From NCBI RefSeq assembly GCF_004337985.1, contig NC_043743.1, positions 240,228 to 304,227 of the forward strand: 64,000 bases of DNA, read 5' to 3'. Position numbers and translations under genes: made by a program. The notes beneath the pieces are model-generated. The model was not told where the DNA came from, did not search any database, and saw only the letters and a list, made by a program, of their open reading frames with translations. This document shows, in pieces, positions 45,889 through 57,782 of this stretch. Position 1 is the stretch's first letter; every line of letters begins with the position of its first letter. This DNA comes from Pyricularia pennisetigena (lineage: Eukaryota > Ascomycota > Sordariomycetes > Magnaporthales > Pyriculariaceae).

Positions 45889-46853
45889 TATCTCTTGTTC
45901 GTGGTGGAGGTCTGCTGCTACTGCTGCTGCCGCTGCTTCTCTTTTTTTTTTTTTTTCTTAATTTCCATTTCTAGGAACCTATATTCATGAGCGTTGTGTT
46001 TTATGTCGACAACCTGGAACCAGTCGAGGGGGCGGCTGGGGTACGATGTCCCTTTTTCTTTCTCCCCCCGGCAGGCCAACGATCATCGGCTTTTGGTGAT
46101 GTTGCACGGATTTACTGGATGATCTTTATTTTTTTTTTCCCCCCCTCTGTATTTCATCTCTAGGCTACTTGTATGGAGGCGGGCGTTCCGGGGATCAAAA
46201 CAGGCTGCAACGACCTGCTTTGTTTGGGCTTATGAAGTATTGATTCAAGTGGTGCATGGGGTTGGGAATTAATAATCTGCAAAAAGAATTAGACCCCAAG
46301 AGCAGCCGTTGTTCGCCCATATATATTTTATACGCATCCATCCGTCAGCCTTGAACCGCAAACAATATCATGCTGGCTGACATATCCAGTCAGATAAAAC
46401 GCTCCTACAATATAAGCAGTACACGCAACATGGGCTGGGTTGTTCTTCGCTGGCTAGTCATTGCAGACNNNNNNNNNNNNNNNNNNNNNNNNNNNNNNNN
46501 NNNNNNNNNNNNNNNNNNNNNNNNNNNNNNNNNNNNNNNNCTGGTATTCCTTCCCCTTCGTCTCAGTCTTCTTTAGTATGCCAGGTAGGTATTGCTGATA
46601 CATCCAAACCCGGACGCAATCCAAACGACTCTCTGTTTTCGGCATGGATTATGCAAAAAGACAAAAAACAAAACCATGATTATCCCCATTGGTTTCCCAT
46701 AGAAAAGAAAAAAAACAGAAAGAACAAAAAGAAAATACCAATGTACATAGATGGGCAGTAGATATTATATCCTCCCCCGTTCTTGATTGTCATCATGCTT
46801 TCATACTGTTTGCCCCGTACGTTATAAACATATCTTACAGCTGATTATATCCG
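45889..46853. other. Convergent intergenic region with 72-N gap (46469-46540)
   Basis: 3' flanks of YPI1 and the DENN gene with T-rich runs near 45943-45960 and 46129-46144. No gene is visible around the gap. Confidence 0.55.
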
Positions 46854-49800
46854 TCAAATCGGGCTGGCAGCCGTGGCATTGAGCGTACTAGGCACCTGCT
46901 TCCGCACAAGACCCCTCCTCCCTCCTTGCTCAGCCCTCGGCACGCCCTGAATTGCCCTCGGTTCCTTCATCAGAGTCGAGTCCAGCTTAGTTGGCACCCG
47001 TGTGATGACGGAACGGTAGTCGCCGGGAAACTTGGCGTTGGGAAATGGCACAGACGCCGTTCGCCAGATGTGGTCCGACGTGTCGCCCAGGTAGCCCGCG
47101 ACCTTGGTCACCCTACCCGGTCCGTTGTGTGATCCCAGCGACGCCCCATGCGACACCCGGATCGTCGAGAGCCGCGATAACGTCCCCATGGCCGGCCGGC
47201 CGCGCGCCTTCTTGGCAAGTAGAATTTCATCAAACAGTCGTATTTGAGGGTTGCTCGGCGGAGAGCGTTCGCGTTCGTGAACGAACTCGTTGAAAGCTGC
47301 GTTGTGGGTTAGTCTATCTCTTCTTGTACAGACACTTCCATCCAGTAGAGTAACATGTGTAATACATACCTTGTGTGTCCCTCATCATAACGGCATAATC
47401 CTGTTGATCATAGGGCAAGCTTCTGATGAATCCAGCCATGTCGAACGCGTACAACTGGCCGTTCGCCTTCTGCTCCCTGCTCGGCCGCCCGAGGTGTTTG
47501 CGGTATGTGTACAGCAGACTTGCCAGGCAGCGGACAAAGGCAGCGCGAACTCTCTCGGCATCAAACGCAATCGGGCAGACGAGGCAGGCAACACCCAGGC
47601 ATCTTCCGTGGGAGATGCACCCGCAGCCAGCACACTTGAAAGTGTCGTCACTCTCGCACCTCTCGTCACAAATGTCGCACGTCGTCGATGTGGACGCCCG
47701 GGGTGTCCAGTTGAAGCAGTGGCCCTCAACCCACACTGTCGTGTCTGTGCTTGTCACTGGTTGCACCAGCATCTGAGGCATTACAGTACTGGCCGCGATG
47801 GTGCTCTGCGCGTACGTCGATGGCGCGTACCCGACACCAGGCCCGCCGTAGGAGGATTGCGAGTCGATACTGATAGCCGATACTGACAGGCTCGGGTTGT
47901 GACCTCCGTTGAGCACTGGCAAGCTAGGTTTGTGGAGCACGCCACCGTTCCTGCCATCCATCCCATATGAAGAACTGCGCCTAGAGCGGTCGTCAAAATG
48001 GGTCGAGCGCTTCTCACGGAGCGTTGTCGGCCCGGCTGCAAAGCCCGAGTCGCTGCGTGAAACAGGCGTCGTGGGCATGGGGGGAAAATTCATGGAAATC
48101 GGAGACAGCGATGCAGGTGGGCTGGTCCTAGTCGACATCGAGGTCGTCGGTCGCTCCGACCGGCTCTGCTCGTGCTTGGAGCGAAGGAAGGCGTTGAAAA
48201 GAGGAGGTTGCGGCGGGTTGGATGGGTCAGGCTCGCCAAAAGTCGCCGAGTTCTGCGACACCCACCGGCCCAGGCTTGACTTAGGCGGCGTCGAGGTGAA
48301 TAGGGATTGGTTCTCGACCGAGAAGCCATCGTACGGGAAAGCTTCAATGGCATATGGAGGAGGTCCTGGCTCGACGCCATACCTCAAGCGATGTGCAGCA
48401 GCCACCTGCAATAGTGCAAGGAGCTTGCGGCGATGTTGGCGAGGCAGACGCACCGGTTGAGCGGTCGCATCTATCGTGTCCTTGTCAAGGTCCACGAGGA
48501 CGTAATCATCATCAGGCAGCTGGATATTCTCGTAGCGTTTCTCGATGCCGACTATGTAAGGACAGGGAGCGTCGAGAGCTTGGAGGAGGCGAGCTGGCAG
48601 CACTGGAATAAAGACGCTAGCCCATTTCAGCGGGTAGAGCAAGCTGACGAGAGCGTGACATGCGAGATGAAGCATTGCTGTATGTTGTGACGCAAAGATT
48701 ATGCGGGATTCCGACATGGCATACTCGAACAGTGCCACAATGTTCTCCAAAGACAGGCAACGGAACAACGCGTATAGATCGGTGCTTCGTGAGCCTGGAA
48801 GCTCATTGTCAGCTTCATTGCGGGCGTACAGTCGCAGCTCTCTGACGCCCAGCTCAACCTGCGTCTTGGAGCTTATTGGGCTGAACGCCTCGGTGCAGAG
48901 GTTGACGACATATCGCTCTAGGGGTTGCCATCTGCCCACCCTCGGTGAGCTTGGAGGTACTCGAAGCACAGCGCCATCCGTCATGGGTACCACAATCGCC
49001 CTGAGCCACTCCTTCCAGAAAGACACCTTGGAAGCATCACGGCCAATGATACCGTATGCCCTGGGTGACCAAAGACCGCTTTCACCAGCAGTGAGACCGT
49101 CGATTTTGGAGGCCGCACCATGTCTGAGGGGCCTCAACATCTCCGCCATCAACCCAATCTTCTCCTCGACTGCGCTGATCTGGTCGTCTAGATTTTCTCT
49201 AGCCACAGAGCCCGAGGCCACCAGGGGAAGCTGGGCAAGAAGCTGGGAAAGGTTTGCCCTTTCTGCAGCCAGCCTCACCCCCAAGCTTGCAGCCAGTTCT
49301 CGCTCCTCGTTCGACATGTGGCTTTGACGCCATTGTTCGCATTTCTGCTCGATCTCCTCGGCCACGTCGGCTTTGAGAGCCGTCCATACCGTAATGGCTA
49401 CGCCATAGATTTTGCTGCCGTCCTCCGAAGTCATGGTGAAGCCGTGCCAGGTAGAACGCGGCCTGTCATCCGATGATACGATTTGTATGTCGTTCGGGAA
49501 GGCAAACATTGGCACGTAGTCGGGGAACCGTCCTCTACGTGCCAGTTCCTCTGATGCATCCCTTGGAGGATATCTGTCGAGTAATGTCGGCTCGAATCGT
49601 CGTTTTAGTGGGTGCATGTTTGGGTCGGTGTTGAGCGGTTCCGGAGGGGGGATGACCGAGTTGTAGTTGCTCAGTCGCTTCGCGGTCCGTATCGAGGCAG
49701 CTGGTTGGCGGTGCGCTATCCGTGTTAGTAAAGGGCTATTCACCCGTGAAGAAATGTACGGCGGGGGGAGTATGCGAATGCCCAGAACAATGATCCAAAC

Positions 49801-50459
49801 TCACATGTTGGTCTGGGAGCAGTCGGCTGCCTCCTCATGCTGTTCATGTCCCTGAAACTAATCTTGCGGCGAATGCTTCCCTTGATGCTCTTGAGTGGAC
49901 TCTTCCTCCCATTCTCAACCTCCTCGGCCTTTATCCTCTCGGTTCGCGGGTTGACCATGGGCGGACGCGATTGCAACTTGGCGCCGGCACTGAAAGTCAG
50001 ATCGTCGAGGAATATCTCGCGCTCCGATGCAAACTTGAGCAGTGCTTTGTCGAAGTCGAACTCAGGCATGCCATTAGGGGCGCCATTGGGGGTGCCATTG
50101 GGGGTGCCATTCTGACTGGCGGACGAATTCACAGGAGGGACGAGGCGGATAGTCGCGCTGCTTCGGTTGCTTCGTGTGTTGCCGTCATCCTCGAGATGGC
50201 TAAAGTTCAGGTGGAAAGTGCCATCTTGTGAGAGTTTAGACAAGCGACTGGCCGAGTTGTGGCGCGAGTGTCTGGCAGAAGCCGTAGGAGTAGATCGGGC
50301 CTCCCTTTCCTTGCTGGCATTGCCGGCCGCCTCGCCCTCGCCGTCTTCCGTTATCGTCTGGTCGAAATTCGGGGAGGACGGCAGGGAATCGTCGTACGAG
50401 ATGTTCTCAATGCCGGCGATCCAGAAGTAGTCGGCGAGGGGGGTCGACGAGTCGTCCAT
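46854..50459 (-). CDS. DENN-domain (AEX-3-like) Rab regulator with C1 zinc finger
   Basis: Probable guanine-nucleotide exchange factor for a Rab GTPase in membrane traffic. Three exons (50459-49805, 49715-47370, 47296-46854) give 1147 aa. The N-terminal uDENN part starts DYFWIAGIENIS and continues after the first intron (DYVPMFAFPNDIQIV, WHGFTMTSEDG). The cDENN core lies about residues 460-640 (LFRCLSLENIVALFEYAMSE; LYPLKWASVFIPVLP). Residues about 884-932 fit the C1 pattern HX12-13CX2C...CX2CX4HX2CX7C. The dDENN follows and crosses the last intron (MRDTQ joined to AFNEFVHERERSPP). A Gly/Asn repeat GTPNGTPNGAPNG lies near residue 125. All junctions keep frame. Confidence 0.92.
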
Positions 50460-52868
50460 GTCAACACATCTGGTCCAGTCCTGTCCGTAAAGGAGTCGAT
50501 GATGTAGCTGTGCGTTGACTGACGGACTCCACTTGTTTTGACTCTTTGGTGGGCAAAAAGGTATCTATGGTCTGGTGGGAAAGGTGTGGTACTTTCTTTT
50601 CCTGTAGTCCCTCTGACGAATTTGTTTTTCTTCCGGGTGAAGCCTCCGAAATGCTCTATTGAAGTACTAGCTTTCCGTTTCCCGTGATCGTCTGGACGTT
50701 GTATATTTAGGGAGTGTTGGCTTCTCTCATGTGTTGTTGGCGGTCAGTACCTCTTTTTTTTTTTTTTTGCCAATCCCTAGGTTCGGCTCCTTGGGTGTTC
50801 CCTGTCTCTTTGTTATGATGGGCTTTCTTTTTTCACCCCCTGTTTGCTCCCGCAACCCCCCAAAAGAAGTAAACCAAAACCCAAAAAAAGGCCCTCCAGA
50901 AGGGTTAATTAAGAATTCTCGAAGTTACCGCGGGAGGCTTATATGCAAGCCCTGGCCCGTCAAGATAGTCTCAAATTCGAATATGTACCGTATGTAAGTC
51001 ACTGACGACCTAACTGGCAGCGGGGCGACGAGGGGCAAACTAAGAAGAGACTTGGTCGTTTTGGTGCGTGAAATGGGCGGCAAGGGGAAAAGAAAAAAAG
51101 CGATCAAAAATAAGACAAGCAAAAGAAAAAAAATAACAAAAAAGAGATAAGGCCCGGAGAACGAGTAGGTGAGGCGTGCCAAAGGTGGAGAGGAAAAGAT
51201 TCCAAAACAGTCCACAGGCGGATCAGGCACAAGGTGATGGTCTCCACGAAACCCAGCACTTGACAGTTTTGGTTGCAGGGATTCTCGCTATCCGGCACAG
51301 CCAGCCTGGGTTTAGTCTAGCGCTAGCACCAGATAGAGAGGGGTCGATGGCACCTGGCATGGGACAACTAGCGGTGTTGACCCCTGATCCTGCCTGATTG
51401 ATGCTTGTGGTTTTAGGTCTGAGTTGTGAGGGCAGGAATCTGTATCGGTAGACAAGTACGCCAATCTTTGGGCGACACGGAGATAAAAGAAGAAAGAAAA
51501 AAAAAAAAAAAGAAAAGAACAAAGAAACTACTTCGTAAGAACGTATAATGACTTTGTACACGGGTACAGTTGGAACCATAGCAGACCCTTATAAGCTTTT
51601 TTGTTACTTACTGTACTGTCCTCAGTTTACCCAAGTCCAGGAAACCATGTGCGATTTTTTGTGCTTCTGAACATACTGTATGGCAGTTTGTCGTGCTCCA
51701 TGCGAGAACCCGTTCATCCCACTTACCGTACAGATTGATTTTTCTATTTGTTAATCTTTATCTGGGTTTCGTAGAATCTTTAAAGTACAATCTTCAGGTA
51801 CAGGTACGAATTGCAGGTACGAAGCAGGCACATTACCGGTAGACAACTTTAGCTGTTCTGAAATGCAAGGGACGAACGATGCATTCACACGCCCAAGTAA
51901 CTTACAGTACCGACAGTACATTCTGTACTTTCTTTTTTCTTTTTTTTTTTCTTTGTACGCATAGCCTGTGCCTTTTAGGCATTGTTAACCCCTGATCCCG
52001 GTGCTTACCCCTCCTTTGTCTTTTCGCTCGGCTCCCCCACCCTTTCACTTGCCGCCCAGTCCTGTCGATGGCGATCTCTCTTTTTTCTCCCCAATTGATA
52101 CTAAACTGCAATCTTTATGCCGGTAAACCGCATAAATTTCATCCCATCTACCAATGCACACAACAGTCAGGTCCCCGCAGCTTCGTTTTTTAATCACTGT
52201 TCATTTTCGGGCTTCAAGCGGATGGAGACAACCGTGGAGCCTGTCGAATGATTCTTGCCCCCGTCAAGCCTCCTATCCTTTGCAAACCCGCGCCGCAAAA
52301 TAAATACGACGTAGGATCGCAAAAGGGGTTTCCGCCCCCCTGGTCCCCATCCCCGTACCAAACTAAGGGAGTTGGGCAGGTACTACGTAGGAAAGTCTGG
52401 TACGCTAGAATGTACTCTGTTAGTAGAGTACTGTAATTAATAACATATTGCAATTATTTGTCCGTAGGTATGCGTTAAGTTAGGTTTGACATATGTTGTC
52501 ATTATGGGCCGGGGCTTTAAAACAAATACCGTATCCGCAACTGGACGATATTTGACATGTCCTTTTCCTCTAATTGAATCAGTTCTAAGCAGGGAAGATG
52601 TTTGAATCCGGTCCGTTAGCCATCCATCGGCTCGGTATACTATTCACGCGGGTACCTGCTTTTCAAGTGTTTATTAATTCCAGAAAAGAACCTGACCCTA
52701 GTTTTATTACCGTAAATTTGGACTTTGCGCCCTTGATGAGCCCGTCTGATGCGGCTCATTCTACCAGTAGTCTAATTTAATGTAATATTATCAGGCACAG
52801 TAGAGAAACCTAGCATCCACCCAAAACAGCAAGGTATAGAATCAGGGACAAAACACTCCAAAAGATGC

Positions 52869-52914
<46 letters not shown>

Positions 52915-53784
52915 TTATACAATTGATTGCCACGACGCAGGCTACCATCGGAACCGGAAAGGTCATCTCGTCGAAACCGGATGTTAGGCTTCCAACGTCC
53001 AACCGTCAAACTGCATTAGCTTCCGCGTTTTTTCTGCGGGTGTACGCGCCGGCCCTACAGGGCAAGGGATTAAGGGAGGACTAACACGGCATAACTGGGA
53101 GGGAAATAAAAAAAGCCCGAAACAGGCCGTGTGGATTGTGGTTTTCCTACATGACTTCGATCTCTTCTTTCCTCAGCTCACTTTCTCCCTTGCATGTGCT
53201 GATTGTCGTTTTACTCCAGTCGTCGGTTTATACAGGTTGTACGAAAAACAAGAAACAACCAAGGAAACAAAAAGTTTGGTTTCCCAGTCAAAAGATGACA
53301 CAAACGCCATGTCCAAAACACCACCACACCAAAATGTTTCGCCTGGCCATCTGTCTTCGATGAATTAATTATCGACGGCGGTGGCGCTACCCTCCCGGCG
53401 TTTCCAAGGGCTACACAGCTGTGTTTCGAGTCTAGTTTAAAGCGGTTGTTTGTACGCCCCCAACCACTCTGGCCGAGCGGTTACGTACCTTTGCCGCCTC
53501 TTTTTTTCTTTTCTTCTCTCTAGGCGCCTGGGATAGGAACAAAAACAAGGCGTTGTAGGCGACGTGCTTTTTTCTTCTCTGGGATTGGGAGCTCGTTCTA
53601 GTTCGCTTCCTGACCAATTTAGCCTTGTCTTTCGGGTAACCCGAGACCAGCACAGTCCGCATCGTCTTCCTCCGTGCATGGCAAACCGACAGAAATGTAT
53701 TCCGGATTATTTTGAGTAAGAAAAAGAAGATCATCATCAGCCGGCTATCCACCTTCATTTAATTGCAGGCTCAGCTGAACAAAA
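50460..53784. other. Long intergenic region (3.3 kb), no supported gene
   Basis: The first part is the DENN promoter (T-rich runs at 50753-50768, A-rich runs near 51110-51150 and 51495-51515). From 51.55 to 52.44 kb GTAC tetramers cluster. A 42-nt poly(A) run is at 52871-52912. Open frames here are short and without family resemblance. A GGCCGAGCGGTT at 53472 looks like a tRNA A box but has no matching B box downstream. Confidence 0.5.
52871..52912. repeat. Poly(A) run of 42 nt
   Basis: Uninterrupted A42 on the plus strand. It could be a mononucleotide repeat or the tail of an old retroposed copy. No target duplication is obvious around it. Confidence 0.9.
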
Positions 53785-54915
53785 TCACCCATCGAACCTA
53801 GTACCCAATTTGCCAGTAGACAGAAACCCCCGACTGCCCATTTCGCCTCTCCATCCTACCCCAAGCACCCCAAACACAATCTTGCCATCCACAACCTCAC
53901 ATTCGGCGCCGGCCTCCTGCACCACGAAGCAGACCTGCTCAACCTCGGAAGGATGCAAGACGGGCTTCTGCCGCTCGTCCATGTCCCAGTTGCAGTCCGT
54001 GTATACCAGCCCGGGCTCCAAGTCCAGCACCACCCGCTCCAGCTGTATGGCGTCCTCGCTGCAGTTTTCGAGCTGCGCCTCCAGAACCCACCGACGCCGC
54101 CTTCGTAGTTGTGACTGTTGCTGCTGCCCCTCCTTTTCCCCCGCCGACGACGAGTCGGCCGTAGTCCCCGGGATGCCAGGTAGCGGACTCGCCTTTGTCC
54201 GCACAATCAGCGAAGACTTGCATATGAACTGGTATAGCTTCCTGAACGTACGCGTGCGGCCGCTGGTCTCGGTGGCCTCGTAGTAGCTGACCGTGACGGC
54301 CAGCACGTGATTCCCCTCCTCCTTGAGATCAAACCGTACGATCCTCTGCAGCGTCTCGCCCTCGCGCAGATCGACGCCACCGTCCTCGCCACCACCGTCC
54401 TTGGGACCCAGGTCCAGTTTGGTGACGACGCCGCCCGCGCTCCCGGGCGTCTTCATCTCGGCCTCGATGCGCACGTCCCGGACCTGCCGGGCGGCTGCGC
54501 CATCGGGCACATCGTGGTTCGCGCACAGCGTGCAGCTGAACGCCTCGCCGACGTAGGCGGACCCAAACGACGGCGGCAGGTTGAGGATCGGCGATAGGAT
54601 GAATGGGTCCGGGTTCGTGCCGTCAGGGGAGCGGTACGCCAGGGACGCCGGGTGCGAGCCCACACCTGCTGTCGACTGGCTGCCCTCTGGTGACTTGACT
54701 GGGTATTGAGCCACCAGTGACGGGCGGGATAGTCTTGTTTTGTTTTGTTAGCATGGGAGCATTGATTGGTTGGGGGGTTTTGTATTTCTTTTTTATTTTA
54801 TGTTGCTACGTTCACCCCGGGACCACATGATATCATTCAGCACTTACCTCAGGACCTTGAGTGAGATTGAATGGGGCTCCTTGATGACATCTGGAGGGAA
54901 TCTTTGGTGGCTCAT
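53785..54915 (-). CDS. TRAPPC13-like subunit (DUF974)
   Basis: Trafficking protein particle (TRAPP) complex subunit 13 family, acting in ER-Golgi/Golgi transport. Two exons (54915-54848 and 54733-53785) give 338 aa. The start is MSHQRFPPDVIKEPHSISLKVLRLSRPSL, followed by FILSPILNLPPSFGSAYVGE, FSCTLCANHD and VRIEAEMKTP, all matching the N-terminal half of the family. The second half contains FRKLYQFICKSSLIVRTKA, LEAQLENCSEDAIQLERV and a terminal LSTGKLGTR. A Gln/Arg low-complexity insert (GQQQQSQLRRRRRW) separates two beta-rich parts. The 114-bp intron has standard ends and phase 2. Confidence 0.9.
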
Positions 54916-55568
54916 TGTGTCAAGCCAGGTGCTGTGCCTATAACCTTGCTAGTGTAGCATTCACGAACTGGTTCCCATTGATTTGTGGTGACGAAAAGAT
55001 CAGGCGTTTATTATTAGCAAAATAGAACAAGGTCAAGGTCCAGGCATCATTGGGAAATACGAAGCAGCAGGTGATTAATTGTTTCTGGAAACGGTTTGCA
55101 TCCCTGCTAGCTGCTGAGATACCCAAATACTGGCGTGGCACCCTTGGCTGAACTGCCCCACCCCACCCAGATCATAAACCGATCTGGCGTTGTGCCACGT
55201 CTGGTGCTGCTTGGTCACCTACCCTGCACAGCCATTACCTATCATTCTACGACGTTTCCAAGACCAAGAAGGAAGTATTAGGCGGGTAGACCGTTGGTTA
55301 CCAGCAATGGAGAATACGACAATGGTCAAGGCCTGGAACGCCTCTTTCTCCATTGCACTGCTCGTGTGACACACTGGCTCGAGCTGATTAGTTGCTTTTT
55401 TTGCCGCCTGGTACAGGCAACTGAACAAACATATTCGAGGCCAAAAAATTAAAATAAAAAAGGCTGCCTTTCTTCTCCATAGCACGTGCACAAAGTACTT
55501 GAATGCTATGTGTGAGTAGAAGATTACATTCGATCTGATGTTCTAGTTCACATTCAATTAAACTGCCT
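54916..55568. other. Intergenic, TRAPPC13-like promoter and ILV6 3' flank
   Basis: 653 bp. Both neighbours are on the minus strand, so this holds the TRAPPC13-like promoter and the ILV6 3' end. No gene seen. Confidence 0.55.
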
Positions 55569-56585
55569 TTAACCAGGGGGCAATTGGCTCGCGTCAACAA
55601 TATCATCAGCGTCCTTGATGAGAGTTTCCTCCTCGTTAGGCCCATACAGGGGCGACCGCGGCAATGCCATCAGACCAGTCCTCGCAGACTCAAGAATGCC
55701 GAAGGGGCCAATCAACTTGAGGAACGAGTCAATTCTCGAGGGTTTTGCAGAACTTATCAAGTGTTAGTGTATTGCAAAATTGATACATAAGAGAAATGAC
55801 GAGGTTTTTGATACTCACAGCTCAACAATGCAACTGTTTGTGCTAATGTCCAAAACCTTTCCACCAAACTGGTGCGTAAAGTACGTGATGCTCTTCAAGT
55901 GCTCATGCTTGTGGCGCAAAGCCTCGCTGGCGGCCAACCTGCTCGGGTGGAAGTCAGCCGCCACCTGTTCCAAGGTCTGCTCGCCCTCGCCGGCGGCCGA
56001 GACGTCGACGTCGGCGCTGGTGATCTCGCGATGGTGGTCCAGCAGCTCCTCAAAGTACTCCTGCCCCAAGATGTTAACCTTGGCCAGAAGGAGCTCCCTC
56101 TGGACTAACGGTGAGTTGGTGTAGTCCAGCACTGCCCAGACGGGGACTAGGTCCTCCAGCTGCCGCCTGGCCTGCTCGACGACGCCGTCCTGGCCCGTGA
56201 GCACAATGGTCATGCGCGACAGATCTGCGACCTCGGTGCTGCAGACGACGAGCGAGTCGATGTTGAACCCACGGGCAGCGAGAATGCCGGAAACGCGGGA
56301 CAAGACACCAGGCTCGTTCTGGACGAGGCAGTTGAGGATGTGCCTCTTGGGAGGCGCCGTGGACGGCGTCGGGGTCTCGTAGAGAATGTTTGAGACGGCA
56401 GCCTGGGCAGAGGACCAGGCGGGCGGCGAGTCGCTTGTCGGAAGCGGCGCTTGGCGGCGGCGGAGCGCCTTGTAGGCAATGGCCGACGTCGAGCTACTCG
56501 ATGAGTGTCTGATGGCTGCCGTGGGTCGGAGCGCCGCGGCGGTGGCGGCGCGCCATGTCGATGAGAGCAGGCTGCGAGAAGCCAT
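55569..56585 (-). CDS. ILV6: Acetolactate synthase regulatory (small) subunit
   Basis: Mitochondrial regulatory subunit of acetohydroxyacid synthase, the first common step of Ile/Val/Leu synthesis. It confers valine feedback inhibition on the catalytic subunit Ilv2. Two exons (56585-55819 and 55752-55569, 66-bp intron) give 316 aa. The N-terminus is a mitochondrial presequence (MASRSLLSSTWRAATAAALRP, rich in Arg/Ser/Ala). The ACT domain starts near residue 79 (KRHILNCLVQNEPGVLSRV, GFNIDSLVV, LSRMTIVL). The second regulatory half contains RELLLAKVNILG, FGGKVLDISTNSCIVEL and, after the intron, SAKPSRIDSFLKLIGPFGI. It is divergent from the KH-protein gene. Confidence 0.96.
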
Positions 56586-57782
56586 GCCTCTTGGATTGCG
56601 AAAATGTGTTTAGGCTGTGCTCTTTGATGTGTAAGCCCCTTTTTTCGCGATCAATTGACCATTGAGAAATGGTGTAACGTGACTCACGTTGACGAAGGGT
56701 CGTTTTGATATTTTCTTTTTGTTTCTGGAGAGGAAGAGTCAATGGGTCGAATTTAATTGATTGTCGGGTCTGGATCGCCGATAACGGAGCTGAGGTGGTA
56801 TCAGGCTTGACAGGCTAGATGCTGGATTCTAGACCTAGTTCACGCCATTTCTAGACAAGCATAAACGCACGCAAAAGAAAACTACCAAGCACGAATTTGA
56901 CCAAATTCCGTTTCTAGTCATGATTTACATGTTTAAAACAACAATTAATTCTTGTTCTGACGAATCCGAACAGGCTAGATTGGTCACAAAAGCTGGATAT
57001 ATAGAACTCAGGTACCCGTATACTGAATCGAGAATGTATTCCGATGAAATTGGACCCTTGATACTTACAGTGGGTCACTTTCACTTCAACTGCATTGAAT
57101 TTTGCGTCGAAATGTTGGCCAAGAGCTTTGGTGTTTGCTCCAATGTCCTAAGTAGTAGAAAATCTAGAACTGGGGTCTAACACAGCTAATACAGCTCAGC
57201 TCAAGCGTTGTAGTCCAAAGGTATAGCCAAAGTTTAAACACAGCCGTGTCAGATAAGCGCAGAATCAAGGTCGTAATTTTACTTGATGACTGTTATCCAA
57301 GACAAAGTCAAGAGTTAGACGCTTGTTACATGCCAATATGTTGACGTTTGATCCCGGTTGCCCCAAGCAATTGAGACGCTCCTCATAGTAAGTGAAGTTA
57401 GAACAACTGAGGTATTATGGATGACTTGAGTTGAACTTGCTCGGAGCTCCATGATCGTGATCCCGACCCACCCAATCCTGCCGAAAATAAATTCCTATTT
57501 TCGGCTTAGCGCAGTCCCCACTTGCGCAGGTCGCTCACCAAAGAGGTTTCCAATTTTTCCAGACGCGCTGCATAGCCGTAGCCGTGTGTGTAGCAAAATC
57601 ACTTGAAACCACATCATCATCCTCACAAGAAAGTCAGACGTCTGTTAGGGTGCCTGTCGCTTTTTCTGCAAGATTGAAATCCAAGCTCACCAATAGCACT
57701 GGTAAAAAAAAAAGAAGATCGGTACCAATACGAACGTGGAGGGTCCGTATTGCAACAGACAACAGTCAAAGTCAAAAACACC
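56586..57782. promoter_or_regulatory. Divergent promoter region, ILV6 / KH-domain gene
   Basis: 1.2 kb between two divergent starts. The only longer frame (56920-57180, 86 codons) has no family resemblance and I do not call it a gene. An A-rich run at 57702-57715 lies 70 bp before the KH gene start. Confidence 0.5.

Noticed and set aside
53462..53500. tRNA A-box-like GGCCGAGCGGTT
   Set aside because: No B box or pairing acceptor stem within the following 120 bases.
56920..57180. 86-codon frame between ILV6 and the KH gene
   Set aside because: No recognisable motif, ordinary promoter-region composition, and no support beyond an open frame.
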